A stretch of 53,439 bases of DNA from ChocPot-Mid sp043804925 (lineage in GTDB: Bacteria > Bacteroidota > Ignavibacteria > Kapaibacteriales > UBA2268), in assembly GCA_043804925.1 (NCBI GenBank), contig JAZDIP010000063.1, positions 1-53,439 of the forward strand, read 5' to 3'. Shown piece by piece: positions 15,760-24,163 of this stretch (within the stretch, counting starts at the first letter, position 1; each line of letters opens with the position of its first letter). The position numbers were made by a program, and so were the translations under genes. The notes under the pieces are model-generated. The model saw nothing but the letters and a program-made list of their open reading frames with translations, did no database searches and was not told the origin of the DNA.

Positions 15760-18717
15760 TCATTCTCCTACCATAACAAACGCTCCCCAATAATATGGGT
15801 CTTTGTATTTATCTTTAATTATTTGCTGGGCTTTGCTGAAGGCATCACGCTTTGTCATACCCGTTACCCAATTGCTGTAAAAGTTGGACATAAGTTCTTG
15901 CGTTGCTTCGTCGTTGACTGTCCACAATGACATCACCACCGTCTTTGCTCCAGCCTGCTGGAATGCTCTTCTTAGTCCGAATACTCCTTCGCCGTTTTTA
16001 ATTTCGCCAAGTCCAGTTTCGCAAGCGGAGAGAACAACTAATTCCGTTTTGTCCAAATCAAGGCTCATTGCCTCGTAAGCTGTCAGAATACCGTTTTCGT
16101 CTCCTGATGGTTTTGATGAATCAGATTTCAAGTAGTTATCTGCACCTGTGAAGAAAAGACCTGAACGTAATAATGGATTTTCTACAAGCTTTTGTTCTTC
16201 AAACCCAAATTGTTTATTGCTTTCAAGTTTTACATCTTCCAGAAATAAGCCATGAGTTGCTATATGTAAAACTCTTGGGCTGTTAGCTGTTTTAACTGCT
16301 GTTTTGAGAGCCATATCACCAAGATAACTATTAACTACCCAATTTCTTCCTTTAAGGAATTTATCAATATCATTAATCTCTTTTTCAGTTCCGGGTAATT
16401 GCGAAAGTGAAATTCCTCTTGTACTTGCCATCGGTTCCCATATTTTTTCATCATCTTGTTCTTCTTTCATCTTACGGCTTGCTTCCCTAACTTTGTTTTC
16501 AACCATTCCGAAATTCGGATTGCCAATTAGAACTGCACTGTTATAAATATTGCTCTCTTGTTTTGTTTGGTAGTATCCCATCAGAATATCTTTTGTGCTG
16601 TTAAGCTGTTGTATGTCTTGAATATCAAGAAGATATTTGCCATCGGGCATAAGGAGAGTAGAAGGATTCAGCTTGTTGTAAATACCGTCTGCAGAAAAGT
16701 AAATCTTTTTGTATCCTTTCAGCTTTTCGTGAAGCTTTTCCCAGTACCTCGAAAATGACCTCATGTCTTCATCTCTTGTTTTAATCTTTTCTCTGTATTC
16801 ATTGTAAAACTCATTTTCAAGTTTATTACCATTTTCAAGAACAACCAAGTCAGGATGCTCTTCTGTCTGCTCGTTAACAATCAAGAATGCATAATAAATT
16901 GTATCTGTAAATCTTTTCCCGTCATTGTACCTGAACCTGACAACTTCTACAGCAGCTTCATCAGGTTTTAATAATCCCTGAATTGTTCTCCACGTTACTT
17001 TTTTCTTTTCGTAGCTTTGTGCAAACTGCTCTGATTTCAAGCTTAGTTCTTTTTCCAATTCATTCGCTAAATTCTCAATAGAATCAATATTAAAATTATT
17101 TTTCTTTCTTTCAGCTTCTGTCATGGAATAAAGTTTAACAAGAAAATTCTTTTTTTCAGTCCATTCCATATATTTATCAATAAGAATGCTATCGTTTGAG
17201 TTCAGAATTCTTTTCTTTACTTTACTTGTTGCATTGAATAAAAGACCTTTTGAATATAGTTGAATGTCATACATATTCGATATTATTGAAGGATTTTCAA
17301 CTGCTCTTTTGACTGCAAAAGAATTAAAGTCTTCGAAATTTTTGCTAACAGTGCTCCAAAACAATTTTTTTTCTCGTTCTGACAATGAAGGAAAATAATT
17401 ATTTATCATGTTTTTATAAACTTCAAGAGCTTCTTTGTACAAAGGCTCAGCCTGCTTATAATCATAGTTGGCATTGTAGAATCCTGCCATATTATTAATG
17501 GTTTTTGCTAAATCGGGATGGTCGCCTTTGAAGATACGTCTATACATTTCCAGAGCTTCTTTGTATAGCGGTTCTGCTTTGGTATAATCGCCTATGGCTT
17601 GATAAAAATAAGCCATGTTGCCTATGCTATTTGCTAAATCGGGATGGTCGTCTATGTATATATGTCTAGTCATCTCCAGAGCTTCTTTAAACAAGGGCTC
17701 AGCTTGTTTGTAATCACCTATATCTTTGTAAAATCCAGCCATATTATTAATACTTGTAGCTAAATTGGGATGATCGCCTATGTATATACGTCTACTCATC
17801 TCCAGAGCTTCTTTGTACAAGGTCTCAGCTAGCTTATAATCGCCTACGACATTGTAAAAGTATGCCATATTATTAATAATCATAGCTAAATCAGGGTGAT
17901 CAACTTTGAAGATTCGTCTATACATCTCCAGAGCTTCTTTGTACAAAGGTTCAGCTAGCTTATAATCGCCTCTACCATTATAAAAGTATGCCATGCTATT
18001 AATGCTATTAGCTAACTCAGGATTATCGCCTTTGAAGAGACCTCTTCTCATTTCCAGGGCTTCTATAAACAAAGTTTCTGCCTGTTTGTAATCACCTATA
18101 TCTTTGTAAAATCCAGCTATATTATTAATGCCTTGAGCTAAATCGGGATGGTCGTTTTTGAAAAGACGTCTATACATCTCAAGAGCTTCAATATACATAG
18201 GTTCGGCTTTCTTATAATCGACTCTTGTATAGTAAAAAACTGCCATATTATTAATGCCTTGAGCTAAATCGGGATGGTCGTTTTTATAGAGACGCCTTTT
18301 CCTCTCCAATGCTTCTTTATATAATAGCTCTGCTTGCTTATAATCTCCCCTGGCATCATACAAGAATCCAAGATCCCCTAATACTTCAGCGTATTCCGGA
18401 CTATTGCCTCCTCTAACTCCTTTAATAATTGGATTCGCTTTTTCGCAGTATTCTATAGCTTTTTCAGTATCACCTAAATAGTAATAACATAAGTAAGTAG
18501 ATACAAGAGAAGCAATATAATTCGTATCCAACTCACCGAATCCATCTTTTGCTTTTAGCAGTGCTTTTTGTGCCCATTCGAGTGCTGTTCGATAGTCCTG
18601 CTTTTCCTGATAGAATTTCGTGCTGTCCATCATTTCCTGCCATGTCTGGCAGTGAACAGTTAATAACGAACAGTGAATAGTTATTAATGACAGGCTGATA
18701 ACGATAAATTTTTTCAT
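15760..18717 (-). CDS. TPR-CHAT protein with signal peptide (caspase-like protease candidate)
   Basis: 985 aa. A signal peptide (1-23), then about ten TPR units of ~42 aa of kinesin-light-chain type ('AEPLYKEALEMYRRIFKGDH', 'PDLA..INNMA.FY'), a helical linker, and a CHAT domain (about 690-985). The catalytic dyad is present: His822 in HIATHG and Cys899 in LSACETGLGE. CHAT domains are caspase/separase-like cysteine peptidases; TPR-CHAT proteins act in defence (for example with type III-E CRISPR) but most are uncharacterised. A signal peptide on a CHAT protein implies action outside the cytoplasm. It is 8 bp after the CHASE2 gene and 3 bp before WYL. Confidence 0.9.
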   Translation of the reverse strand: MKKFIVISLSLITIHCSLLTVHCQTWQEMMDSTKFYQEKQDYRTALEWAQKALLKAKDGFGELDTNYIASLVSTYLCYYYLGDTEKAIEYCEKANPIIKGVRGGNSPEYAEVLGDLGFLYDARGDYKQAELLYKEALERKRRLYKNDHPDLAQGINNMAVFYYTRVDYKKAEPMYIEALEMYRRLFKNDHPDLAQGINNIAGFYKDIGDYKQAETLFIEALEMRRGLFKGDNPELANSINSMAYFYNGRGDYKLAEPLYKEALEMYRRIFKVDHPDLAMIINNMAYFYNVVGDYKLAETLYKEALEMSRRIYIGDHPNLATSINNMAGFYKDIGDYKQAEPLFKEALEMTRHIYIDDHPDLANSIGNMAYFYQAIGDYTKAEPLYKEALEMYRRIFKGDHPDLAKTINNMAGFYNANYDYKQAEPLYKEALEVYKNMINNYFPSLSEREKKLFWSTVSKNFEDFNSFAVKRAVENPSIISNMYDIQLYSKGLLFNATSKVKKRILNSNDSILIDKYMEWTEKKNFLVKLYSMTEAERKKNNFNIDSIENLANELEKELSLKSEQFAQSYEKKKVTWRTIQGLLKPDEAAVEVVRFRYNDGKRFTDTIYYAFLIVNEQTEEHPDLVVLENGNKLENEFYNEYREKIKTRDEDMRSFSRYWEKLHEKLKGYKKIYFSADGIYNKLNPSTLLMPDGKYLLDIQDIQQLNSTKDILMGYYQTKQESNIYNSAVLIGNPNFGMVENKVREASRKMKEEQDDEKIWEPMASTRGISLSQLPGTEKEINDIDKFLKGRNWVVNSYLGDMALKTAVKTANSPRVLHIATHGLFLEDVKLESNKQFGFEEQKLVENPLLRSGLFFTGADNYLKSDSSKPSGDENGILTAYEAMSLDLDKTELVVLSACETGLGEIKNGEGVFGLRRAFQQAGAKTVVMSLWTVNDEATQELMSNFYSNWVTGMTKRDAFSKAQQIIKDKYKDPYYWGAFVMVGE
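17430..18370 (-). repeat. 126-bp tandem repeats encoding TPR units
   Basis: Within the CHAT gene, near-identical 126-bp units recur, visible as repeated GCTTCTTTGTACAAAGG, TTATAATCGCC and TTATTAATG words. The nucleotide similarity between units is high enough for unit gain or loss by recombination. Not a CRISPR array: there are no unique spacers and the frame is open throughout. Confidence 0.75.
18650..18690. repeat. Simple repeat forming part of the CHAT signal peptide
   Basis: The plus strand reads two GAACAGT(GAATAG)TTA-type units. On the minus strand in frame they encode ITIHCSLLTVHC, residues 12-23 of the CHAT gene, including the h-region and cleavage area. Units of this kind are usually intergenic in such genomes. 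Confidence 0.55.
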
Positions 18718-18725
18718 ATATTCTA

Positions 18726-20024
18726 TTAACCTTTGTTTAGTTTATATTTATTTGGCAGTATTAAATTCACAAATTTTCTTATCCATACGCTAATATTGTT
18801 ATTATAAATTTCATAAAAGTCAGGAGCAAAAACTAATACTAATAAAATTCCGGTAATATCTATCCTAACATGGTGCTTCGCAAAAAGGTAAATAATTAAA
18901 TATGCAAAAATAATTATTAAAGAAAATGATATTAGTTTAGATAATAAATCATAATAGTGATTCTTTTTAAAAAATATTTGATAGAAGATGAAAAACAATA
19001 AATATGAAAAAACAATTTCAATTATTATAGCAGAGAGACCTGTTATGTTGTATATGTAATTGTTATTTAAAACCATATTTATAATGTTGGCATGAACAAC
19101 AGTACCATACATATCAGGTAATGCCCTTCCAACTATTCTGTCTTTTAACGATTCACTTAATGGTGTATAAAAAACATCTTCCATTATATCGGGATCAACA
19201 TAATCTCTATTTGTAATATTACCTAAAAATCCCAATAACACAATTTTATTTCTAAACACAAAAAGACTATCAGGATTATTAAGTAATTCAAGACCCGGGA
19301 AAAAATGAAAATCTTTTAAATTTCCGCTGAATGAAATCATTATTTCTCCTGAGCCTTTATTTAAGTATTTCTTTAGTTTTTTGGTATCCCAAAGTCTTAA
19401 AATTTCGATGGCAAAAGATGGTTCTCTTTTATTATTTATTTTATATTCGGGATAAAGGGACCTTACACATTTATCTCGACTAAAAACCTGTCTACCAATA
19501 CCTGAAGTTGCATTTTCCATAAACATTTCATGAGAATAGGAAAACTTATATGTAGTATCATTAGTAACGGATATTGTTTCATCGAGACCCGAGACTAATA
19601 CCAAATTTTTCGTATTATCAAAAACTGTTTTCAGAATAACATCATTACTGTCTTTTGGGTTTCTAAAAAAAGCATTTATTCCTATAACTTTTGGCTTGAA
19701 CTTATTAATTTGATAAACTAATTTTGCAATACCTCTCCTATTTAAATAACCTATATCGACAAGTATAATGTTTGTGTCAATCTTTTTTTTGTAGTCCAAG
19801 AGTTTGTAAGATAGGTCGGTATATTCAATATCACTTAGATCAATCTGTAGTTCAAGTATGCGATTAATGAAGTCCAGAGACATAAATGATGATAACAATT
19901 TCAGAAAAATAAAAAAAGCTATGGTAGTAAGAATAATTTTATTTTTAATAAATCTTGAAAGAAATTTCCAAAGAAATTCTATAGAAATGATAATAATAGA
20001 AAAATATTTATTGATAACATTCAT
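18726..20024 (-). CDS. CHASE2-domain membrane sensor
   Basis: 432 aa from ATG 20024; a TTG at 20081 would add 19 residues. One N-terminal membrane helix (about 25-45), a large extracytoplasmic CHASE2 domain ('LVDIGYLNRRGIAKLVYQIN', 'PKVIGINAFFRNP', 'NKIVLLGFLG', 'MYGTVVHANIINMVLNNN') and three C-terminal membrane helices. CHASE2 domains sense extracytoplasmic signals and usually sit in front of a kinase or cyclase. Here no cytoplasmic output domain follows; the only neighbour in the operon is the secreted CHAT protein 8 bp downstream, which suggests the two proteins interact. Confidence 0.87.
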   Translation of the reverse strand: MNVINKYFSIIIISIEFLWKFLSRFIKNKIILTTIAFFIFLKLLSSFMSLDFINRILELQIDLSDIEYTDLSYKLLDYKKKIDTNIILVDIGYLNRRGIAKLVYQINKFKPKVIGINAFFRNPKDSNDVILKTVFDNTKNLVLVSGLDETISVTNDTTYKFSYSHEMFMENATSGIGRQVFSRDKCVRSLYPEYKINNKREPSFAIEILRLWDTKKLKKYLNKGSGEIMISFSGNLKDFHFFPGLELLNNPDSLFVFRNKIVLLGFLGNITNRDYVDPDIMEDVFYTPLSESLKDRIVGRALPDMYGTVVHANIINMVLNNNYIYNITGLSAIIIEIVFSYLLFFIFYQIFFKKNHYYDLLSKLISFSLIIIFAYLIIYLFAKHHVRIDITGILLVLVFAPDFYEIYNNNISVWIRKFVNLILPNKYKLNKG

Positions 20025-20242
20025 AAATTTTTTAGTCAAATTATCTCTCAAAATAACTAATAAGTTTTGTTTAACTTTCAATATACAATTTAATACATGA
20101 AAGCATTATTTAAAAATTATAATTTAATAAATTTTATGCAAAAATCAACATTTCAATTTCCAAATGACATCATCTGTCGTTCATACCCTTTTATTTGTAC
20201 TAAAATAATAAAACATTTTGGAAAAATATAAAGGAAAATGAG

Positions 20243-21172
20243 ATGAAAGACGAAATTATTGATTTGCTGGAGGATTTGAAAATAGCTGAACCGATTAGCT
20301 ACAAAGAACTGACTGTCTTCCCGATTTTGAACAAATCAAAATCTAATGTGAGTTATGTTTCACCAGAAGAGTTGCTCAAAAATTCACTGATTGAAATTAC
20401 CGAAATAGACAAAGGTGGTTCTGTTCCCGAACTGCTTTTGAAAAATAACTCCGAACATAAGGTCTTTTTTTGGGACGGCATCGAGCTTATCGGTGCAAAG
20501 CAAAACCGTGTGCTGAATGTTTCGATTTTGGTTGACAAACAAACGAATGTTATTATTCCCGTTAGTTGTGTTGAGCAAAGTCGTTGGAGTTATAATTCAA
20601 ATAAGTTCTCTATGTCCGATTTCGCAATGCCAAACCGGATGAGGACGAACAAACGACAATCAGTTGATTTTTCGATGCGTGCAGGTATGGGTGCCCGTTC
20701 CGACCAAAGAAAAGTATGGGAAGATGTTGAACAATATAAAATGGAATTAAATGTTGAATCACCTACAAATGCAATGAATGATATAATGATGAAAATAAAT
20801 TCTGATCTTGAAAATTACAATAATAAAATAAAATCGATCCCCGGTCAAATAGGAATGATTGTTGCCATCAATGGTCGAATAATAGGTATGGAATATGTTT
20901 CAAATGAAGATGTTTTCAAGAAGCTTTACGATAAAATACTCAAAAGTTATACTACCGATTGCATAATGAATAATCCTCTTAATGATTTTAAAAGTACTGA
21001 GTATGAAGGCAATACTCAAGAATTCCTGAATAATCTTCGGGATATGGAGATTGATAAGTTCAAAGCTGTTGGGCTCGGTAAGGACTTAAGATTTAAGAAC
21101 AGGAATATATCCGGTTCAGGAATTGTATATCGCAAAAATATTATCTCACTATCAGTAAGTACTCAAAGTTAA
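20243..21172 (+). CDS. ARPP-1-like domain protein
   Basis: 309 aa. 'LKIAEPISYKELTVFPIL', 'VPELLLKNNSEHKVFFWDGI', 'ELIGAKQNRVLNVSILV' and 'IIPVSCVEQSRW' match the ARPP-1 domain (ARG and rhodanese-phosphatase associated protein; also met as a DUF6569-type domain), by my recall of the family. Function is unknown; the domain has been linked by context to conflict systems. No signal peptide. It is followed 15 bp later by the AAA+/M41 gene with a strong AGAGGAG Shine-Dalgarno between them. Confidence 0.75.
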   Translation: MKDEIIDLLEDLKIAEPISYKELTVFPILNKSKSNVSYVSPEELLKNSLIEITEIDKGGSVPELLLKNNSEHKVFFWDGIELIGAKQNRVLNVSILVDKQTNVIIPVSCVEQSRWSYNSNKFSMSDFAMPNRMRTNKRQSVDFSMRAGMGARSDQRKVWEDVEQYKMELNVESPTNAMNDIMMKINSDLENYNNKIKSIPGQIGMIVAINGRIIGMEYVSNEDVFKKLYDKILKSYTTDCIMNNPLNDFKSTEYEGNTQEFLNNLRDMEIDKFKAVGLGKDLRFKNRNISGSGIVYRKNIISLSVSTQS

Positions 21173-21187
21173 GAGGAGAAAAATATT

Positions 21188-23239
21188 ATGAAAATATCAA
21201 ATCAAAAAATCAGGGAAATTGAAAGCAAAAGGAAGGAGCTTTCAAATATTAGTAACGAATTGAAGAAAATGTTCTTCGGAATTGATTCGGTAATTGACCA
21301 GATGCTACATTCGATTGAGCCATGGTATCTATTCCCGGAAGCATGTTTTAAACCCTATATTGTCAATCTTTGGGGCATGACAGGTTGCGGAAAGACAGAT
21401 GTTGTCAGGAAACTTGTGGAACTTTTAAATTATAAAAGGCGATTTCTATATTTCGATATGGGGCAATATAGCCAGCAGGGCAGTGGAAAAAGTTTCAATC
21501 GGATATGGGATGAAGAGTTGTCTTATTTGAACAACAAACCATGTATTATTTGTCTCGATGAATTTCAGCATTTAAGAACAATTAATGAAGATTTCCGAGA
21601 GACAGAGAGGTCAGACATTCGTAATGTCTGGGAACTGATAGATACAGGCAAAATGGAATATAATGATTATCAAGGATGGTCTTTAACACAGGAATTAAAT
21701 CAACTGGTATATTATTTGAGTTCTTCTCTGAAAAGAAATGTTCAGGTTCAAAACGGTGTTGTTGTCAACGGCGAAGAGGAATTTATTAAATTGCTTCAGG
21801 ATGGAAGCGAAAAATACAGGTTCAGGTTTGATTATAATTACAAAAACAAAACTGATGAAGATGCTGATACAAAAAAGTTTTTTATACCACAATATTATTA
21901 TGAAGAATTTTATAATCTTTTGGTTAGTGAATTCGAAAACATTTTTGATTTTGAAAAGCAAATATTGAGTATGAATGGCAACCAGTCAATAGAATTCCTG
22001 AAAAATATTATAAGAAGAATCAACCAACCAAAGATGCTCGATTTGAGAAAAGCACTTATCTTTATTGTCGGGAATATTGACGAAGCATTTTCAATGAGTC
22101 ATGATTTAAACCCTGACAATGACCCTGATATTATGCATAAGTTTTCTTTGGAAATAACGACAACAGAAATTAAAAAGGAGTTGATGAAACGATTCCGTCT
22201 TGAGCAAATTGCACGATTAGGGAACAATCATTTGATTTATCCTGCATTCAATGTTGAGACATACAAAAAAATAATTGATTACCGTTTGGATATTTTCAAA
22301 TCAAGAATAAAGAAAGACTTTGAACTTGAAATTGATTTTGGACAATCTGTAAAGGATATCATCTACAAGGAAGGAGTTTTCCCCACACAAGGAGCAAGAC
22401 CTGTTTTGACGACTTTGAATCTTCTGATAGATTCTTACTTCTCAAAAATCATGGGTGATATTATTAAATTCAAAAGCGAAGTTGTCAAATTAAATTGGGA
22501 ATATACTGATAAGAAATTCAACTTAGAATTATATAACAAGGAAGATGAAAAGCTGGATTCGTTCAGCTATGATGTAGTACTGCAGGTTGAAAATCTAAGA
22601 CAATCGAAATGTAATGATAAGCAGGCAGTAATAGCTGTTCATGAGTCTGGTCATGCAATAGTCTCTTGTTTGAGGTCACGCATTTTACCAAAAGAAATCT
22701 TTTCTGTTTCTGCGGATAATGAAACCGGTGGAAGATGCGTTCACGATATGCCCAGAGATATTATCACAAAAAAATTATTGCTCTTGAGTATCGAAGTCTC
22801 ACTCGGCGGATATCTTGCGGATAGAATTGTATTCGGTGATGAAAATACTACCCCGGGTACAGAGCAGGACCTGCTAAAAGCAACATCCTATGCAACTGAT
22901 ATCATCAAAAAGTATGGTATGGGCAAAAGCCGGCACAGAATCGGTGTACCGTATATGGGAGATACTGAGGTGATACCGCAGGACAATAGCCATCAGAGAG
23001 AAATCGAAAATATTCTAAATATGTGTGAGCAAAGAGCCGAAGAAGTTTTGCTGAATAACAAGAAACTCTTACTCGAAATGGCGAACTATCTTTCGCAAAA
23101 CACAAAGATGGACCAGCAGAAAATTCGTGACTATGTGATGAAGTACTCAAGCGAAGAATGGGCAAGAAAAGGCGAGTTCAAAACCAAAGAAAACTTCTTT
23201 GGATTGAGGGAGATGCTGGAGGAGGAAGTGGGGGAATAA
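21188..23239 (+). CDS. AAA+ ATPase fused to an M41 (FtsH-like) zinc peptidase, soluble
   Basis: 683 aa. Walker A GMTGCGKT (63-70) and Walker B CLDEF (Asp124-Glu125) in an AAA+ module with Clp/HslU-like C-terminal part (about 300-420). Then an M41 domain with HESGH (His485, Glu486, His489) and third ligand Asp561 in GTEQDLLKAT, plus KYGMGK. Unlike FtsH there is no N-terminal membrane segment, and an extra ~150 residues lie between the Walker B region and the sensor region (about 150-300). Likely an ATP-driven protease or unfoldase; its partner ARPP-1-like protein precedes it. FtsH itself would be encoded elsewhere. Confidence 0.85.
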   Translation: MKISNQKIREIESKRKELSNISNELKKMFFGIDSVIDQMLHSIEPWYLFPEACFKPYIVNLWGMTGCGKTDVVRKLVELLNYKRRFLYFDMGQYSQQGSGKSFNRIWDEELSYLNNKPCIICLDEFQHLRTINEDFRETERSDIRNVWELIDTGKMEYNDYQGWSLTQELNQLVYYLSSSLKRNVQVQNGVVVNGEEEFIKLLQDGSEKYRFRFDYNYKNKTDEDADTKKFFIPQYYYEEFYNLLVSEFENIFDFEKQILSMNGNQSIEFLKNIIRRINQPKMLDLRKALIFIVGNIDEAFSMSHDLNPDNDPDIMHKFSLEITTTEIKKELMKRFRLEQIARLGNNHLIYPAFNVETYKKIIDYRLDIFKSRIKKDFELEIDFGQSVKDIIYKEGVFPTQGARPVLTTLNLLIDSYFSKIMGDIIKFKSEVVKLNWEYTDKKFNLELYNKEDEKLDSFSYDVVLQVENLRQSKCNDKQAVIAVHESGHAIVSCLRSRILPKEIFSVSADNETGGRCVHDMPRDIITKKLLLLSIEVSLGGYLADRIVFGDENTTPGTEQDLLKATSYATDIIKKYGMGKSRHRIGVPYMGDTEVIPQDNSHQREIENILNMCEQRAEEVLLNNKKLLLEMANYLSQNTKMDQQKIRDYVMKYSSEEWARKGEFKTKENFFGLREMLEEEVGE

Positions 23240-23314
23240 TGCTAGAGAATAATTAGATTTATTCGTAATTTGAAACTAAAAGATTTGTTTAATTAATAAT
23301 ATGGAGAAAAAAAC

Positions 23315-24127
23315 ATGATAGAAATTCAAGACCTAAAAAATCTATGCATTAATGCATCGAGAAATTTAGTTGAAATGCTAAATGAAAGAGATGGATTTAA
23401 AGGGACATTATTACATCCAAACCTTGAAACAAAAATGATTTTTCCAATTTATGAGTTGGAAATTACTGGTGACAAAGGTGATGTTAGAATTAGTGAACAG
23501 GAAGCTCGCTTTCAATTCTGTTTGGCTATAGAAAGGTATTATAAAGAGATATTTTATTCTGTTGAGACTCCTACAAAATATAATTATAGTTTTTCTGGGA
23601 AAGACGATGAAAATAAAAATATTAAGAAACTTCAGATATTTAAACCGGAACCAAAGAATCCTGATGTTGGAATGTCGGCACGTTTTGATATGAGTTTATT
23701 TGAAAGAAATCTGGATAATAAATTTGAACAAGTCTGTGATATTGAATTTAAATTGCAATCACCTGATAAGGAACAAATTGAAAAGGACTTATTAAAATTA
23801 TTTGCTGAAGCAAAAGCAGGAGTTTTCTTTCATTTTGTGTATAATAATCGAAAACATGCATTTCAAAATGATTTAATTAAGTTTCAAAAATCAGCTGATG
23901 ATATTTTTAATAAATTTAATTTAATTAATATCAAAGGTAGTCAGGATATTAAGGATGATTTTAATAAACAAAAAACAATTTTATTTGCATTTTTCTTGCT
24001 TGATTTAGGGGAACTTCATTTTAAAGAATTTTGGCATAATAAAACTACAAGAAAATCAAATGACTTTTTTTCCTATGAAGATCCTCAAATAAATGAGAAA
24101 AACGGTTGGGAATCAGTAAAATTATAA
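23315..24127 (+). CDS. Uncharacterised protein with possible PD-(D/E)XK nuclease core
   Basis: 270 aa, no signal peptide. The order Glu63 (EQEARFQF helix), Asp125 (ARFDMSLF strand) and Glu144-x-Lys146 (CDIEFKL strand), followed by a helix, is the layout of PD-(D/E)XK nucleases. No named family is recognised and the motif is by eye. It sits between the AAA+/M41 gene and a DUF2779 nuclease on the same strand. Confidence 0.55.
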   Translation: MIEIQDLKNLCINASRNLVEMLNERDGFKGTLLHPNLETKMIFPIYELEITGDKGDVRISEQEARFQFCLAIERYYKEIFYSVETPTKYNYSFSGKDDENKNIKKLQIFKPEPKNPDVGMSARFDMSLFERNLDNKFEQVCDIEFKLQSPDKEQIEKDLLKLFAEAKAGVFFHFVYNNRKHAFQNDLIKFQKSADDIFNKFNLINIKGSQDIKDDFNKQKTILFAFFLLDLGELHFKEFWHNKTTRKSNDFFSYEDPQINEKNGWESVKL

Positions 24128-24163
24128 GTTGAATTAAAATTAAAACATTATCGAGAAATCATT

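Noticed and set aside
17430..18370. Possible CRISPR-like array because of regular repeats
   Set aside because: Repeats are 126 bp with no unique spacers and lie wholly in the open frame of a TPR protein.
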